From Pleurodeles waltl (taxonomy: Eukaryota; Chordata; Amphibia; Caudata; Salamandridae): a DNA stretch of 64,000 bases. A model generated the notes under the pieces. It was not told the DNA's origin and ran no database searches. It was given only the letters and a program-made list of their open reading frames with translations. Within the stretch, counting starts at the first letter, position 1. Every line of letters begins with the position of its first letter. This document shows positions 34,975-49,130 of this stretch, piece by piece. The position numbers and the translations under genes are program-made. The stretch is from NCBI RefSeq assembly GCF_031143425.1, contig NW_027150010.1, positions 1 to 64,000 of the forward strand. The letters are read 5' to 3'.

Positions 34975-37270
34975 GTGACTTGCGGGGCTCGGACCAGGTT
35001 CTGTTACCCAGAATCCTTTGCAAACCTCAAAATTTGGCTAAAAAAACACATGTTCCTCACATTTCTGTGGCAGAAAGTTCTGGAATCTGAGAGGAGCCAC
35101 AAATTTCCTTCCACCCAGCGTTCCCCCAAGTCTCCCGATAAAAATGATACCTCGCTTGTGTGGGTAGGCCTAGCGCCGGCGACAGGAAACACCCCAAAGC
35201 GCAACGTGGACACATCCAAAATTTTGGAAGAAAACAGAGGTGTTTTTTGCGAAGTGCCTACCTGTAGAATTTGGCCTCTAGCTCAGCCGGCACCTAGGGA
35301 AACCTACCAAACCTGTGCATTTCTGTAAACTAGAGACCTAGGGGAATCCAAGATGGGGTGACTTGCGGGGCTCGATCCAGGTTCTGTTACCCAGAATCCT
35401 TTGCAAACCTCAAAATTTGGCTAAAAAAACACATGTTCCTCACATTTCTGTGGCAGAAAGTTCTGGAATCTGAGAGGAGCCACAAATTTCCTTCCACCCA
35501 GCGTTCCCCCAAGTCTCCCGATAAAAATGATACCTCACTTGTGTGGGTAGGCCTAGCGCCGGCGACAGGAAACACCCCAAAGCGCAACGTGGACACATCC
35601 AAAATTTTGGAAGAAAACAGAGGTGTTTTTTGCGAAGTGCCTACCTGTAGATTTTGGCCTCTAGCTCAGCCGGAACCTAGGGAAACCTACCAAACCTGTG
35701 CATTTCTGAAAACTAGAGACCTAGGGGAATCCAAGGAGGGGTGACTTGCGGGGCTCGGACCAGGTTCTGTTACCCAGAATCCTTTGCAAACCTCAAAATT
35801 TGGCTAAAAAACACATGTTCCTCACATTTCTGTGGCAGAAAGTTCTGGAATCTGAGAGGAGCCACAAATTTCCTTCCACCCAGCGTTCCCCCAAGTCTCC
35901 CGATAAAAATGATACCTCACTTGTGTGGGTAGGCCTAGCGCCGGCGACAGGAAACACCCCAAAGCGCAACGTGGACACATCCAAAATTTTGGAAGAAAAC
36001 AGAGGTGTTTTTTGCGAAGTGCCTACCTGTAGATTTTGGCCTCTAGCTCAGCCGGAACCTAGGGAAACCTACCAAACCTGTGCATTTCTGAAAACTAGAG
36101 ACCTAGGGGAATCCAAGGAGGGGTGACTTGCGGGGCTCGGACCAGGTTCTGTTACCCAGAATCCTTTGCAAACCTCAAAATTTGGCTAAAAAAACACATG
36201 TTCCTCACATTTCTGTGGCAGAAAGTTCTGGAATCTGAGAGGAGCCACAAATTTCCTTCCACCCAGCGTTCCCCCAAGTCTCCCGATAAAAATGATACCT
36301 CGCTTGTGTGGGTAGGCCTAGCGCCGGCGACAGGAAACACCCCAAAGCGCAACGTGGACACATCCAGAATTTTGGAAGAAAACAGAGGTGTTTTTTGCGA
36401 AGTGCCTACCTGTAGAATTTGGCCTCTAGCTCAGCCGGCACCTAGGGAAACCTACCAAACCTGTGCATTTCTGTAAACTAGAGACCTAGGGGAATCCAAG
36501 ATGGGGTGACTTGCGGGGCTCGATCCAGGTTCTGTTACCCAGAATCCTTTGCAAACCTCAAAATTTGGCTAAAAAAACACATGTTCCTCACATTTCTGTG
36601 GCAGAAAGTTCTGGAATCTGAGAGGAGCCACAAATTTCCTTCCACCCAGCGTTCCCCCAAGTCTCCCGATAAAAATGATACCTCACTTGTGTGGGTAGGC
36701 CTAGCGCCGGCGACAGGAAACACCCCAAAGCGCAACGTGGACACATCCAAAATTTTGGAAGAAAACAGAGGTGTTTTTTGCGAAGTGCCTACCTGTAGAT
36801 TTTGGCCTCTAGCTCAGCCGGAACCTAGGGAAACCTACCAAACCTGTGCATTTCTGAAAACTAGAGACCTAGGGGAATCCAAGGAGGGGTGACTTGCGGG
36901 GCTCGGACCAGGTTCTGTTACCCAGAATCCTTTGCAAACCTCAAAATTTGGCTAAAAAACACATGTTCCTCACATTTCTGTGGCAGAAAGTTCTGGAATC
37001 TGAGAGGAGCCACAAATTTCCTTCCACCCAGCGTTCCCCCAAGTCTCCCGATAAAAATGATACCTCACTTGTGTGGGTAGGCCTAGCGCCGGCGACAGGA
37101 AACACCCCAAAGCGCAACGTGGACACATCCAAAATTTTGGAAGAAAACAGAGGTGTTTTTTGCGAAGTGCCTTCCTGTAGATTTTGGCCTCTAGCTCAGC
37201 CGGCACATAGGGAAACCTACCAAACCTGTCCATTTCTGAAAACTAGAGACCTAGGGGAATCCAAGGAGGG
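34975..37270. repeat. Local 3-monomer duplication (1148-bp period)
   Basis: The monomers at 34975, 35358 and 35741 match those at 36123, 36506 and 36889 at an offset of 1148 bp. The order is a TGTAGAATTTGG type, then a CTCGATCC type with GCCGGAACC, then an A6 type. Differences include CATCCAGAATTTTGG at about 36363 and the different 3' half of 36889. A tandem duplication of three monomers is the simplest reading. Confidence 0.78.
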
Positions 37271-40200
37271 GTGACTTGCGGGGCTCGGACCAGGTTCTGT
37301 TACCCAGAATCCTTTGCAAACCTCAAAATTTGGCTAAAAAAACACATGTTCCTCACATTTCTGTGGCAGAAAGTTCTGGAATCTGAGAGGAGCCACAAAT
37401 TTCCTTCCACCCAGCGTTCCCCCAAGTCTCCCGATAAAAATGATACCTCACTTGTGTGGGTAGGCCTAGCGCCGGCGACAGGAAACACCCCAAAGCGCAA
37501 CGTGGACACATCCAAAATTTTGGAAGAAAACAGAGGTGTTTTTTGCGAAGTGCCTACCTGTAGATTTTGGCCTCTAGGTCAGCCGGCACCTACGGAAACT
37601 TACCAAACCTGTGCATTTCTGAAAACTAGAGACCTAGGGGAATCCAAGATGGGGTGACTTGCGGGGCTCGGACCAGGTTCTGTTACCCAGAATCCTTTGC
37701 AAACCTCAAAATTTGGCTAAAAAAACACATGTTCCTCACATTTCTGTGGCAGAAAGTTCTGGAATCTGAGAGGAGCCACAAATTTCCTTCCACCCAGCGT
37801 TCCCCCAAGTCTCCCGATAAAAATGATACCTCACTTGCGTGGGTAGGCCTAGCGCCCGCGACAGGAAACACCCCAAAGCACAACGTGGACACATCCAAAA
37901 TTTTGGAAGAAAACAGAGGTGTTTTTTGCGAAGTGCCTACCTGTAGAATTTGGCCTCTAGCTCAGCCGGCACCTAGTGAAACCTACCAAACCTGTGCATT
38001 TCTGTAAACTAGAGACCTAGGGGAATCCAAGGAGGGGTGACTTGCGGGGCTCGGACCAGGTTCTGTTACCCAGAATCCTTTGCAAACCTCAAAATTTGGC
38101 TAAAAAAACACATGTTCCTCACATTTCTGTGGCAGAAAGTTCTGGAATCTGAGAGGAGCCTCAAATTTCCTTCCACCCAGCGTTCCCCCAAGTCTCCCGA
38201 TAAAAATGATACCTCGCTTGTGTGGGTAGGCCTAGCGCCGGCGACAGGAAACACCCCAAAGCGCAACGTGGACACATCCCAAATTTTGGAAGAAAACAGA
38301 GGTGTTTTTTGCGAAGTGCCTACCTGTAGATTTTGGCCTCTAGCTCAGCCGGCACCTAGGGAAACCTACCAAACCTTAGCATTTCTGAAAACTAGATACC
38401 TAGGGGAATCCAAGGAGGGGTGACTTGCGGGGCTCGGACCAGGTTCTGTTACCCAGAATCCTTTGCAAACCTCAAAATTTGGCTAAAAAAACAAATGTTC
38501 CTCACATTTCTGTGGCAGAAAGTTCTGGAATCTGAGAGGAGCCACAAATTTCCTTCCACCCAGCGTTCCCCCAAGTCTCCCGATAAAAATGATACCTCGC
38601 TTGTGTGGGTAGGCCTAGCGCCGGCGACAGGAAACACCCCAAAGCGCAACGTGGACACATCCACAATTTTGGAAGAAAACAGAGGTGTTTTTTGCGAAGT
38701 GCCTACCTGTAGAATTTGGCCTCTAGCTCAGCCGGCACCTAGGGAAACCTACCAAACCTGTGCATTTCTGTAAACTAGAGACCTAGGGGAATCCAAGATG
38801 GGGTGACTTGCGGGGCTCGATCCAGGTTCTGTTACCCAGAATCCTTTGCAAACCTCAAAATTTGGCTAAAAAAACACATGTTCCTCACATTTCTGTGGCA
38901 GAAAGTTCTGGAATCTGAGAGGAGCCACAAATTTCCTTCCACCCAGCGTTCCCCCAAGTCTCCCGATAAAAATGATACCTCACTTGTGTGGGTAGGCCTA
39001 GCGCCGGCGACAGGAAACACCCCAAAGCGCAACGTGGCCACATCCAAAATTTTGGAAGAAAACAGAGGTGTTTTTTGCGAAGTGCCTACCTGTAGATTTT
39101 GGCCTCTAGCTCAGCCGGCACCTAGGGAAACCTACCAAACCTGTGCATTTCTGAAAACTAGAGACCTAGGGGAATACAAGATGGGGTGACTTGCGGGGCT
39201 CGGACCAGGTTCTGTTACCCAGAATCCTTTGCAAACCTCAAAATTTGGCTAAAAAAACACATGTTCCTCACATTTCTGTGGCAGAAAGTTCTGGAATCTG
39301 AGAGGGGCCACAAATTTCCTTCCACCCAGCGTTCCCCCAAGTCTCCCGATAAAAATGATACCAACTTGTGTGGGTAGGCCTAGCGCCGGCGACAGGAAAC
39401 ACCCCAAAGCGCAACGTGGACACATCCAAAATTTTGGAAGAAAACAGAGGTGTTTTTTGCGAAGTGCCTACCTGTAGATTTTGGCCTCTAGCTCAGCCGG
39501 CACCTAGGGAAACCTACCAAACCTGTGCATTTCTGAAAACTAGAGACCTAGGGGAATCCAAGGAGGGGTGACTTGCGGGCTCGGACCAGGTTCTGTTACC
39601 CAGAATCCTTTGCAAACCTCAAAATTTGGCTAAAAAACACATGTTCCTCACATTTCTGTGGCAGAAAGTTCTGGAATCTGAGAGGAGCCACAAATTTCCT
39701 TCCACCCAGCGTTCCCCCAAGTCTCCCGATAAAAATGATACCTCGCTTGTGTGGGTAGGCCTAGCGCCGGCGACAGGAAACACCCCAAAGCGCAACGTGA
39801 ACACATCCAAAATTTTGGAAGAAAACAGAGGTGTTTTTTGCGAAGTGCCTACCTGTAGAATTTGGCCTCTAGCTCAGCCGGCACCTAGGGAAACCTACCA
39901 AACCTGTGCATTTCTGTAAACTAGAGACCTAGGGGAATCCAAGATGGGGTGACTTGCGGGGCTCGATCCAGGTTCTGTTACCCAGAATCCTTTGCAAACC
40001 TCAAAATTTGGCTAAAAAAACACATGTTCCTCACATTTCTGTGGCAGAAAGTTCTGGAATCTGAGAGGAGCCACAAATTTCCTTCCACCCAGCGTTCCCC
40101 CAAGTCTCCCGATAAAAATGATACCTCACTTGTGTGGGTAGGCCTAGCGCCGGCGACAGGAAACACCCCAAAGCGCAACGTGGCCACATCCAAAATTTTG

Positions 40201-43200
40201 GAAGAAAACAGAGGTGTTTTTTGCGAAGTGCCTACCTTTAGATTTTGGCCTCTAGCTCAGCCGGCACCTAGGGAAACCTACCAAACCTGTGCATTTCTGA
40301 AAACTAGAGACCTAGGGGAATCCAAGATGGGGTGACTTGCGGGGCTCGGACCAGGTTCTGTTACCCAGAATCCTTTGCAAACCTCAAAATTTGGCTAAAA
40401 AAACACATGTTCCTCACATTTCTGTGGCAGAAAGTTCTGGAATCTGAGAGGAGCCACAAATTTCCTTCCACCCAGCGTTCCCCCAAGTCTCCCGATAAAA
40501 ATGATACCAACTTGTGTGGGTAGGCCTAGCGCCGGCGACAGGAAACACCCCAAAGCGCAACGTGGACACATCCAAAATTTTGGAAGAAAACAGAGGTGTT
40601 TTTTGCGAAGTGCCTACCTGTAGATTTTGGCCTCTAGCTCAGCCGGCACCTACGGAAACCTACAAAACCTGTGCATTTCTGAAAACTAGAGACCTAGGGG
40701 AATCCAAGGAGGGGTGACTTGCGGGCTCGGACCAGGTTCTGTTACCCAGAATCCTTTGCAAACCTCAAAATTTGGCTAAAAAACACATGTTCCTCACATT
40801 TCTGTGGCAGAAAGTTCTGGAATCTGAGAGGAGCCACAAATTTCCTTCCAACCAGCGTTCCCCCAAGTCTCCCGATAAAAATGATACCTCACTTGTGTGG
40901 GTAGGCCTAGCGCCGGCGACAGGAAACACCCCAAAGCGCAACGTGGACACATCCAAAATTTTGGAAGAAAACAGAGGTGTTTTTTGCGAAGTGCCTACCT
41001 GTAGATTTTGGCCTCTAGCTCAGCCGGCACCTAGGGAAACCTACCAAACCTGTGCATTTCTGAAAACTAGAGACCTAGGGGAATCTAAGGAGGGGTGACT
41101 TGCGGGGCTCGGACCAGGTTCTGTTACCCAGAATCCTTTGCAAACCTCAAAATTTGGCTAAAAAAACACATGTTCCTCACATTTCTGTGGCAGAAAGTTC
41201 TGGAATCTGAGAGGAGCCTCAAATTTCCTTCCACCCAGCGTTCCCCCAAGTCTCCCGATAAAAATGATACCTCGCTTGTGTGGGTAGGCCTAGCGCCGGC
41301 GACAGGAAACACCCCAAAGCGCAACATGGACACATCCAAAATTTTGGAAGAAAACAGAGGTGTTTTTTGCGAAGTGCCTACCTGTAGATTTTGGCCTCTA
41401 GCTCAGCCGGCACCTAGGGAAACCTACCAAACCTTAGCATTTCTGAAATCTAGATACCTTGGGGAATCCAAGGAGGGGTGACTTGCGGGGCTCGGACCAG
41501 GTTCTGTTACCCAGAATCCTTTGCAAACCTCAAAATTTGGCTAAAAAAACACATGTTCCTCACATTTCTGTGGCAGAAAGTTCTGGAATCTGAGAGGAGC
41601 CACAAATTTCCTTCCACCCAGCGTTCCCCCAAGTCTCCCGATAAAAATGATACCTCGCTTGTGTGGGTAGGCCTAGCGCCGGCGACAGGAAACACCCCAA
41701 AGCGCAACGTGGACACATCCAAAATTTTGGAAGAAAACAGAGGTGTTTTTTGCGAAGTGCCTACCTGTAGAATTTGGCCTCTAGCTCAGCCGGCACCTAG
41801 GGAAACCTACCAAACCTGTGCATTTCTGTAAACTAGAGACCTAGGGGAATCCAAGATGGGGTGACTTGCGGGGCTCGATCCAGGTTCTGTTACCCAGAAT
41901 CCTTTGCAAACCTCAAAATTTGGCTAAAAAAACACATGTTCCTCACATTTCTGTGGCAGAAAGTTCTGGAATCTGAGAGGAGCCACAAATTTCCTTCCAC
42001 CCAGCGTTCCCCCAAGTCTCCCGATAAAAATGATACCTCACTTGTGTGGGTAGGCCTAGCGCCGGCGACAGGAAACACCCCAAAGCGCAACGTGGACACA
42101 TCCAAAATTTTGGAAGAAAACAGAGGTGTTTTTTGCGAAGTGCCTACCTGTAGATTTTGGCCTCTAGCTCAGCCGGCACCTACGGAAACCTACAAAACCT
42201 GTGCATTTCTGAAAACTAGAGACCTAGGGGAATCCAAGGAGGGGTGACTTGCGGGCTCGGACCAGGTTCTGTTACCCAGAATCCTTTGCAAACCTCAAAA
42301 TTTGGCTAAAAAACACATGTTCCTCACATTTCTGTGGCAGAAAGTTCTGGAATCTGAGAGGAGCCACAAATTTCCTTCCACCCAGCGTTCCCCCAAGTCT
42401 CCCGATAAAAATGATACCTCACTTGTGTGGGTAGGCCTAGCGCCGGCGACAGGAAACACCCCAAAGCGCAACGTGGACACATCCAAAATTTTGGAAGAAA
42501 ACAGAGGTGTTTTTTGCGAAGTGCCTACCTGTAGATTTTGGCCTCTAGCTCAGCCGGCACCTAGGGAAACCTACCAAACCTGTGCATTTCTGAAAACTAG
42601 AGACCTAGGGGAATCCAAGGAGGGGTGACTTGCGGGGCTCGGACCAGGTTCTGTTACCCAGAATCCTTTGCAAACCTCAAAATTTGGCTAAAAAAACACA
42701 TGTTCCTCACATTTCTGTGGCAGAAAGTTCTGGAATCTGAGAGGAGCCTCAAATTTCCTTCCACCCAGCGTTCCCCCAAGTCTCCCGATAAAAATGATAC
42801 CTCGCTTGTGTGGGTAGGCCTAGCGCCGGCGACAGGAAACACCCCAAAGCGCAACGTGGACACATCCAAAATTTTGGAAGAAAACAGAGGTGTTTTTTGC
42901 GAAGTGCCTACCTGTAGATTTTGGCCTCTAGCTCAGCCGGCACCTAGGGAAACCTACCAAACCTTAGCATTTCTGAAATCTAGATACCTTGGGGAATCCA
43001 AGGAGGGGTGACTTGCGGGGCTCGGACCAGGTTCTGTTACCCAGAATCCTTTGCAAACCTCAAAATTTGGCTAAAAAAACACATGTTCCTCACATTTCTG
43101 TGGCAGAAAGTTCTGGAATCTGAGAGGAGCCACAAATTTCCTTCCACCCAGCGTTCCCCCAAGTCTCCCGATAAAAATGATACCTCGCTTGTGTGGGTAG

Positions 43201-46200
43201 GCCTAGCGCCGGCGACAGGAAACACCCCAAAGCGCAACGTGGACACATCCAAAATTTTGGAAGAAAACAGAGGTGTTTTTTGCGAAGTGCCTACCTGTAG
43301 ATTTTGGCCTCTAGCTCAGCCGGAACCTAGGGAAACCTACCAAACCTGTGCATTTCTGAAAACTAGAGACCTAGGGGAATCCAAGGAGGGGTGACTTGCG
43401 GGGCTCGGACCAGGTTCTGTTACCCAGAATCCTTTGCAAACCTCAAAATTTGGCTAAAAAACACATGTTCCTCACATTTCTGTGGCAGAAAGTTCTGGAA
43501 TCTGAGAGGAGCCACAAATTTCCTTCCACCCAGCGTTCCCCCAAGTCTCCCGATAAAAATGATACCTCACTTGTGTGGGTAGGCCTAGCGCCGGCGACAG
43601 GAAACACCCCAAAGCGCAACGTGGACACATCCAAAATTTTGGAAGAAAACAGAGGTGTTTTTTGCGAAGTGCCTACCTGTAGATTTTGGCCTCTAGTTCA
43701 GCCGGAACCTAGGGAAACCTACCAAACCTGTGCATTTCTGAAAACTAGAGACCTAGGGGAATCCAAGGAGGGGTGACTTGCGGGGCTCGGACCAGGTTCT
43801 GTTACCCAGAATCCTTTGCAAACCTCAAAATTTGGCTAAAAAACACATGTTCCTCACATTTCTGTGGCAGAAAGTTCTGGAATCTGAGAGGAGCCACAAA
43901 TTTCCTTCCACCCAGCGTTCCCCCAAGTCTCCCGATAAAAATGATACCTCACTTGTGTGGGTAGGCCTAGCGCCCGCGACAGGAAACACCCCAAAGCGCA
44001 ACGTGGACACATCCAAAATTTTGGAAGAAAACAGAGGTGTTTTTTGCGAAGTGCCTACCTGTAGATTTTGGCCTCTAGCTCAGCCGGCACCTAGGGAAAC
44101 CTACCAAACCTGTGCATTTCTGAAAACTAGAGACCTAGGGGAATCCAAGGAGGGGTGACTTGCGGGGCTCGGACCAGGTTCTGTTACCCAGAATCCTTTG
44201 CAAACCTCAAAATTTGGCTAAAAAAACACATGTTCCTCACATTTCTGTGGCAGAAAGTTCTGGAATCTGAGAGGAGCCACAAATTTCCTTCCACCCAGCG
44301 TTCCCCCAAGTCTCCCGATAAAAATGATACCTCGCTTGTGTGGGTAGGCCTAGCGCCGGCGACAGGAAACACCCCAAAGCGCAACGTGGACACATCCAAA
44401 ATTTTGGAAGAAAACAGAGGTGTTTTTTGCGAAGTGCCTACCTGTAGAATTTGGCCTCTAGCTCAGCCGGCACCTAGGGAAACCTACCAAACCTGTGCAT
44501 TTCTGTAAACTAGAGACCTAGGGGAATCCAAGATGGGGTGACTTGCGGGGCTCGATCCAGGTTCTGTTACCCAGAATCCTTTGCAAACCTCAAAATTTGG
44601 CTAAAAAAACACATGTTCCTCACATTTCTGTGGCAGAAAGTTCTGGAATCTGAGAGGAGCCACAAATTTCCTTCCACCCAGCGTTCCCCCAAGTCTCCCG
44701 ATAAAAATGATACCTCACTTGTGTGGGTAGGCCTAGCGCCGGCGACAGGAAACACCCCAAAGCGCAACGTGGACACATCCAAAATTTTGGAAGAAAACAG
44801 AGGTGTTTTTTGCGAAGTGCCTACCTGTAGATTTTGGCCTCTAGCTCAGCCGGAACCTAGGGAAACCTACCAAACCTGTGCATTTCTGAAAACTAGAGAC
44901 CTAGGGGAATCCAAGGAGGGGTGACTTGCGGGGCTCGGACCAGGTTCTGTTACCCAGAATCCTTTGCAAACCTCAAAATTTGGCTAAAAAACACATGTTC
45001 CTCACATTTCTGTGGCAGAAAGTTCTGGAATCTGAGAGGAGCCACAAATTTCCTTCCACCCAGCGTTGCCCCAAGTCTCCAGATAAAAATGATACCTCAC
45101 TTGTGTGGGTAGGCCTAGCGCCCGCGACAGGAAACACCCCAAAGCGCAACGTGGACACATCCAAAATTTTGGAAGAAAACAGAGGTGTTTTTTGCGAAGT
45201 GCCTACCTGTAGATTTTGGCCTCTAGCTCAGCCGGCACCTAGGGAAACCTACCAAACCTGTGCATTTCTGAAAACTAGAGACCTAGGGGAATCCAAGGAG
45301 GGGTGACTTGCGGGGCTCGGACCAGGTTCTGTTACCCAGAATCCTTTGCAAACCTCAAAATTTGGCTAAAAAAACACATGTTCCTCACATTTCTGTGGCA
45401 GAAAGTTCTGGAATCTGAGAGGAGCCACAAATTTCCTTCCACCCAGCGTTCCCCCAAGTCTCCCGATAAAAATGATACCTCGCTTGTGTGGGTAGGCCTA
45501 GCGCCGGCGACAGGAAACACCCCAAAGCGCAACGTGGACACATCCAAAATTTTGGAAGAAAACAGAGGTGTTTTTTGCGAAGTGCCTACCTGTAGAATTT
45601 GGCCTCTAGCTCAGCCGGCACCTACGGAAACCTACCAAACCTGTGCATTTCTGTAAACTAGAGACCTAGGGGAATCCAAGGAGGGGTGACTTGCGGGGCT
45701 CGGACCAGGTTCTGTTACCCAGAATCCTTTGCAAACCTCAAAATTTGGCTTAAAAAAACACATGTTCCTCACATTTCTGTGGCAGAAAGTTCTGGAATCT
45801 AAGAGGAGCTACAAATTTCCTTCCACCCAGCGTTCCCCCAAGTCTCCCGATAAAAATGATACCTCACTTGTGTGGGTAGGCCTAGCGCCGGCGACAGGAA
45901 ACACCCCAAAGCGCAACGTGGCCACATCCAAAATTTTGGAAGAAAACAGAGGTGTTTTTTGCGAAGTGCCTACCTGTAGATTTTGGCCTCTACCTCAGCC
46001 GGCACCTAGGGAAACCTACCAAACCTGTGCATTTCTGAAAACTAGAGACCTAGGGGAATCCAAGATGGGGTGACTTGCGGGGCTCGGACCAGGTTCTGTT
46101 ACCCAGAATCCTTTGCAAACCTCAAAATTTGGCTAAAAAAACACATGTTCCTCACATTTCTGTGGCAGAAAGTTCTGGAATCTGAGAGGAGCCACAAATT

Positions 46201-46451
46201 TCCTTCCACCCAGCGTTCCCCCAAGTCCCCCGATAAAAATGATACCAACTTGTGTGGGTAGGCCTAGCGCCGGCGACAGGAAACACCCCAAAGCGCAACG
46301 TGGACACATCCCAAATTTTGGAAGAAAACAGAGGTGTTTTTTGCGAAGTGCCTACCTGTAGATTTTGGCCTCTAGCTCAGCCGGCACCTAGGGAAACCTA
46401 CCAAACCTGTGCATTTCTGAAAACTAGAGACCTAGGGGAATCCAAGGAGGG
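37271..46451. repeat. Distal homologue of the left part of the array (monomers 98-121)
   Basis: Monomer starts: 37271, 37654, 38037, 38420, 38803, 39186, 39568, 39949, 40332, 40714, 41095, 41478, 41861, 42244, 42625, 43008, 43391, 43773, 44155, 44538, 44921, 45303, 45686, 46070. From 37654 the order follows the start of the window: CACCTAGTG type, CATCCCAAATTTT type, ACAAATGTT type (38420), GAATACAAG type (38803), GTGAACAC type (39568). From 39568 to 45685 it matches 4755-10869 at about 34,816 bp, and 40714-45685 also matches 13165-18136 at 27,549 bp. Compared with those, it lacks one CTCGATCC-type monomer between 45303 and 45686. The monomer at 39186 has a private GAGGGGCC. Confidence 0.86.
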
Positions 46452-49130
46452 GTGACTTGCGGGCTCGGACCAGGTTCTGTTACCCAGAATCCTTTGCAAA
46501 CCTCAAAATTTGGCTAAAAAACACATGTTCCTCACATTTCTGTGGCAGAAAGTTCTGGAATCTGAGAGGAGCCACAAATTTCCTTCCACCCAGCGTTCCC
46601 CCAAGTCTCCCGATAAAAATGATACCTCACTTGTGTGGGTAGGCCTAGCGCCGGCGACAGGAAACACCCCAAAGCGCAACGTGGACACATCCAAAATTTT
46701 GGAAGAAAACAGAGGTGTTTTTTGCGAAGTGCCTACCTGTAGATTTTGGCCTCTAGCTCAGCCGGCACCTAGGGAAACCTACCAAACCTGTGCATTTCTG
46801 AAAACTAGAGACCTAGGGGAATCCAAGGAGGGGTGACTTGCGGGGCTCGGACCAGGTTCTGTTACCCAGAATCCTTTGCAAACCTCAAAATTTGGCTAAA
46901 AAAAACACATGTTCCTCACATTTCTGTGGCAGAAAGTTCTGGAATCTGAGAGGAGCCACAAATTTCCTTCCACCCAGCGTTCCCCCAAGTCTCCCGATAA
47001 AAATGATACCTCACTTGTGTGGGTAGGCCTAGCGCCGGCGACAGGAAACACCCCAAAGCGCAACGTGGACACATCCAAAATTTTGGAAGAAAACAGAGGT
47101 GTTTTTTGCGAAGTGCCTACCTGTATATTTTGGCCTCTAGCTCAGCCGGAACCTAGGGAAACCTACCAAACCTGTGCATTTCTGAAAACTAGAGACCTAG
47201 GGGAATCCAAGGAGGGGTGACTTGCGGGGCTCGGACCAGGTTCTGTTACCCAGAATCCTTTGCAAACCTCAAAATTTGGCTAAAAAAACACATGTTCCTC
47301 ACATTTCTGTGGCAGAAAGTTCTGGAATCTGAGAGGAGCCACAAATTTCCTTCCACCCAGCGTTCCCCCAAGTCTCCCGATAAAAATGATACCTCACTTG
47401 TGTGGGTAGGCCTAGGGCCGGCGACAGGAAACACCCCAAAGCGCAACGTGGACACATCCAAAATTTTGGAAGAAAACAGAGGTGTTTTTTGCGAAGTGCC
47501 TACCTGTAGATTTTGGCCTCTAGCTCAGCCGGCACCTAGGGAAACCTACCAAACCTGTGCATTTCTGAAAACTAGAGACCTAGGGGAATCCAAGATGGGG
47601 TGACTTGCAGGGCTCGGACCAGGTTCTGTTACCCAGAATCCTTTGCAAGCCTCAAAATTTGGCTAAAAAACACATGTTCCTCACATTTCTGTGGCAGAAA
47701 GTTCTGGAATCTGAGAGGAGCCACAAATTTCCTTCCACCCAGCGTTCCCCCAAGTCTCCCGATAAAAATGATACCTCACTTGTGTGGGTAGGCCTAGCGC
47801 CGGCGACAGGAAACACCCCAAAGCGCAACGTGGACACATCCAAAATTTTGGAAGAAAACAGAGGTGTTTTTTGCGAAGTGCCTACCTGTAGATTTTGGCC
47901 TCTAGCTCAGCCGGCACCTAGGGAAACCTACCAAACCTGTGCATTTCTGAAAACTAGAGACCTAGGGGAATCCAAGGAGGGGTGACTTGCGGGGCTCGGA
48001 CCAGGTTCTGTTACCCAGAATCCTTTGCAAACCTCAAAATTTGGCTAAAAAAAACACATGTTCCTCACATTTCTGTGGCAGAAAGTTCTGGAATCTGAGA
48101 GGAGCCACAAATTTCCTTCCACCCAGCGTTCCCCCAAGTCTCCCGATAAAAATGATACCTCACTTGTGTGGGTAGGCCTAGCGCCGGCGACAGGAAACAC
48201 CCCAAAGCGCAACGTGGACACATCCAAAATTTTGGAAGAAAACAGAGGTGTTTTTTGCGAAGTGCCTACCTGTAGATTTTGGCCTCTAGCTCAGCCGGAA
48301 CCTAGGGAAACCTACCAAACCTGTGCATTTCTGAAAACTAGAGACCTAGGGGAATCCAAGGAGGGGTGACTTGCGGGGCTCGGACCAGGTTCTGTTACCC
48401 AGAATCCTTTGCAAACCTCAAAATTTGGCTAAAAAAACACATGTTCCTCACATTTCTGTGGCAGAAAGTTCTGGAATCTGAGAGGAGCCACAAATTTCCT
48501 TCCACCCAGCGTTCCCCCAAGTCTCCCGATAAAAATGATACCTCACTTGTGTGGGTAGGCCTAGGGCCGGCGACAGGAAACACCCCAAAGCGCAACGTGG
48601 ACACATCCAAAATTTTGGAAGAAAACAGAGGTGTTTTTTGCGAAGTGCCTACCTGTAGATTTTGGCCTCTAGCTCAGCCGGCACCTAGGGAAACCTACCA
48701 AACCTGTGCATTTCTGAAAACTAGAGACCTAGGGGAATCCAAGATGGGGTGACTTGCAGGGCTCGGACCAGGTTCTGTTACCCAGAATCCTTTGCAAGCC
48801 TCAAAATTTGGCTAAAAAACACATGTTCCTCACATTTCTGTGGCAGAAAGTTCTGGAATCTGAGAGGAGCCACAAATTTCCTTCCACCCAGCGTTCCCCC
48901 AAGTCTGCCGATAAAAATGATACCTCACTTGTGTGGGTAGGCCTAGCGCCGGCGACAGGAAACACCCCAAAGCGCAACGTGGACACATCCAAAATTTTGG
49001 AAGAAAACAGAGGTGTTTTTTGCGAAGTGCCTACCTGTAGATTTTGGCCTCTAGCTCAGCCGGCACCTAGGGAAACCTACCAAACCTGTGCATTTCTGAA
49101 AACTAGAGACCTAGGGGAATCCAAGGAAGG
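46452..49130. repeat. Satellite block with 3-monomer duplication (monomers 122-128)
   Basis: Monomer starts: 46452, 46833, 47217, 47600, 47982, 48366, 48749. The trio at 46833, 47217 and 47600 is repeated at 47982, 48366 and 48749 with an offset of 1149 bp. Markers: an A8 tract in the first of each trio, CTAGGGCCGGCG in the second (47217, 48366), and TTGCAGGGCTCGG with TGCAAGCCTC in the third (47600, 48749). Copy differences include TGTATATTTTGG near 47122 and AAGTCTGCCGAT near 48904. The 46452 monomer starts like 19286 (GCGGGCTCGG) but then follows the common type, so the register shared with 18.9-19.3 kb ends here. Confidence 0.83.

Larger units (their letters stand above)
30768..37270. repeat. 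Higher-order block of 17 monomers (monomers 81-97), 6503-bp period
   Basis: Monomer starts: 30768, 31151, 31534, 31917, 32300, 32683, 33065, 33446, 33829, 34211, 34592, 34975, 35358, 35741, 36123, 36506, 36889. The first twelve correspond to 37271-41478 and onward at an offset of 6503 bp, sharing the CTAGGTCAGCC marker (30768 and 37271) and the AAAGCACAACG plus CACCTAGTG pair (31151 and 37654). The two copies are less alike than the 8.04-kb pair: TTCCAACC and CGCAACATGG in the downstream copy are absent here, and 31534 has CAAAATTTT where 38037 has CCAAATTTT. The block therefore looks older or partly converted. Confidence 0.82.
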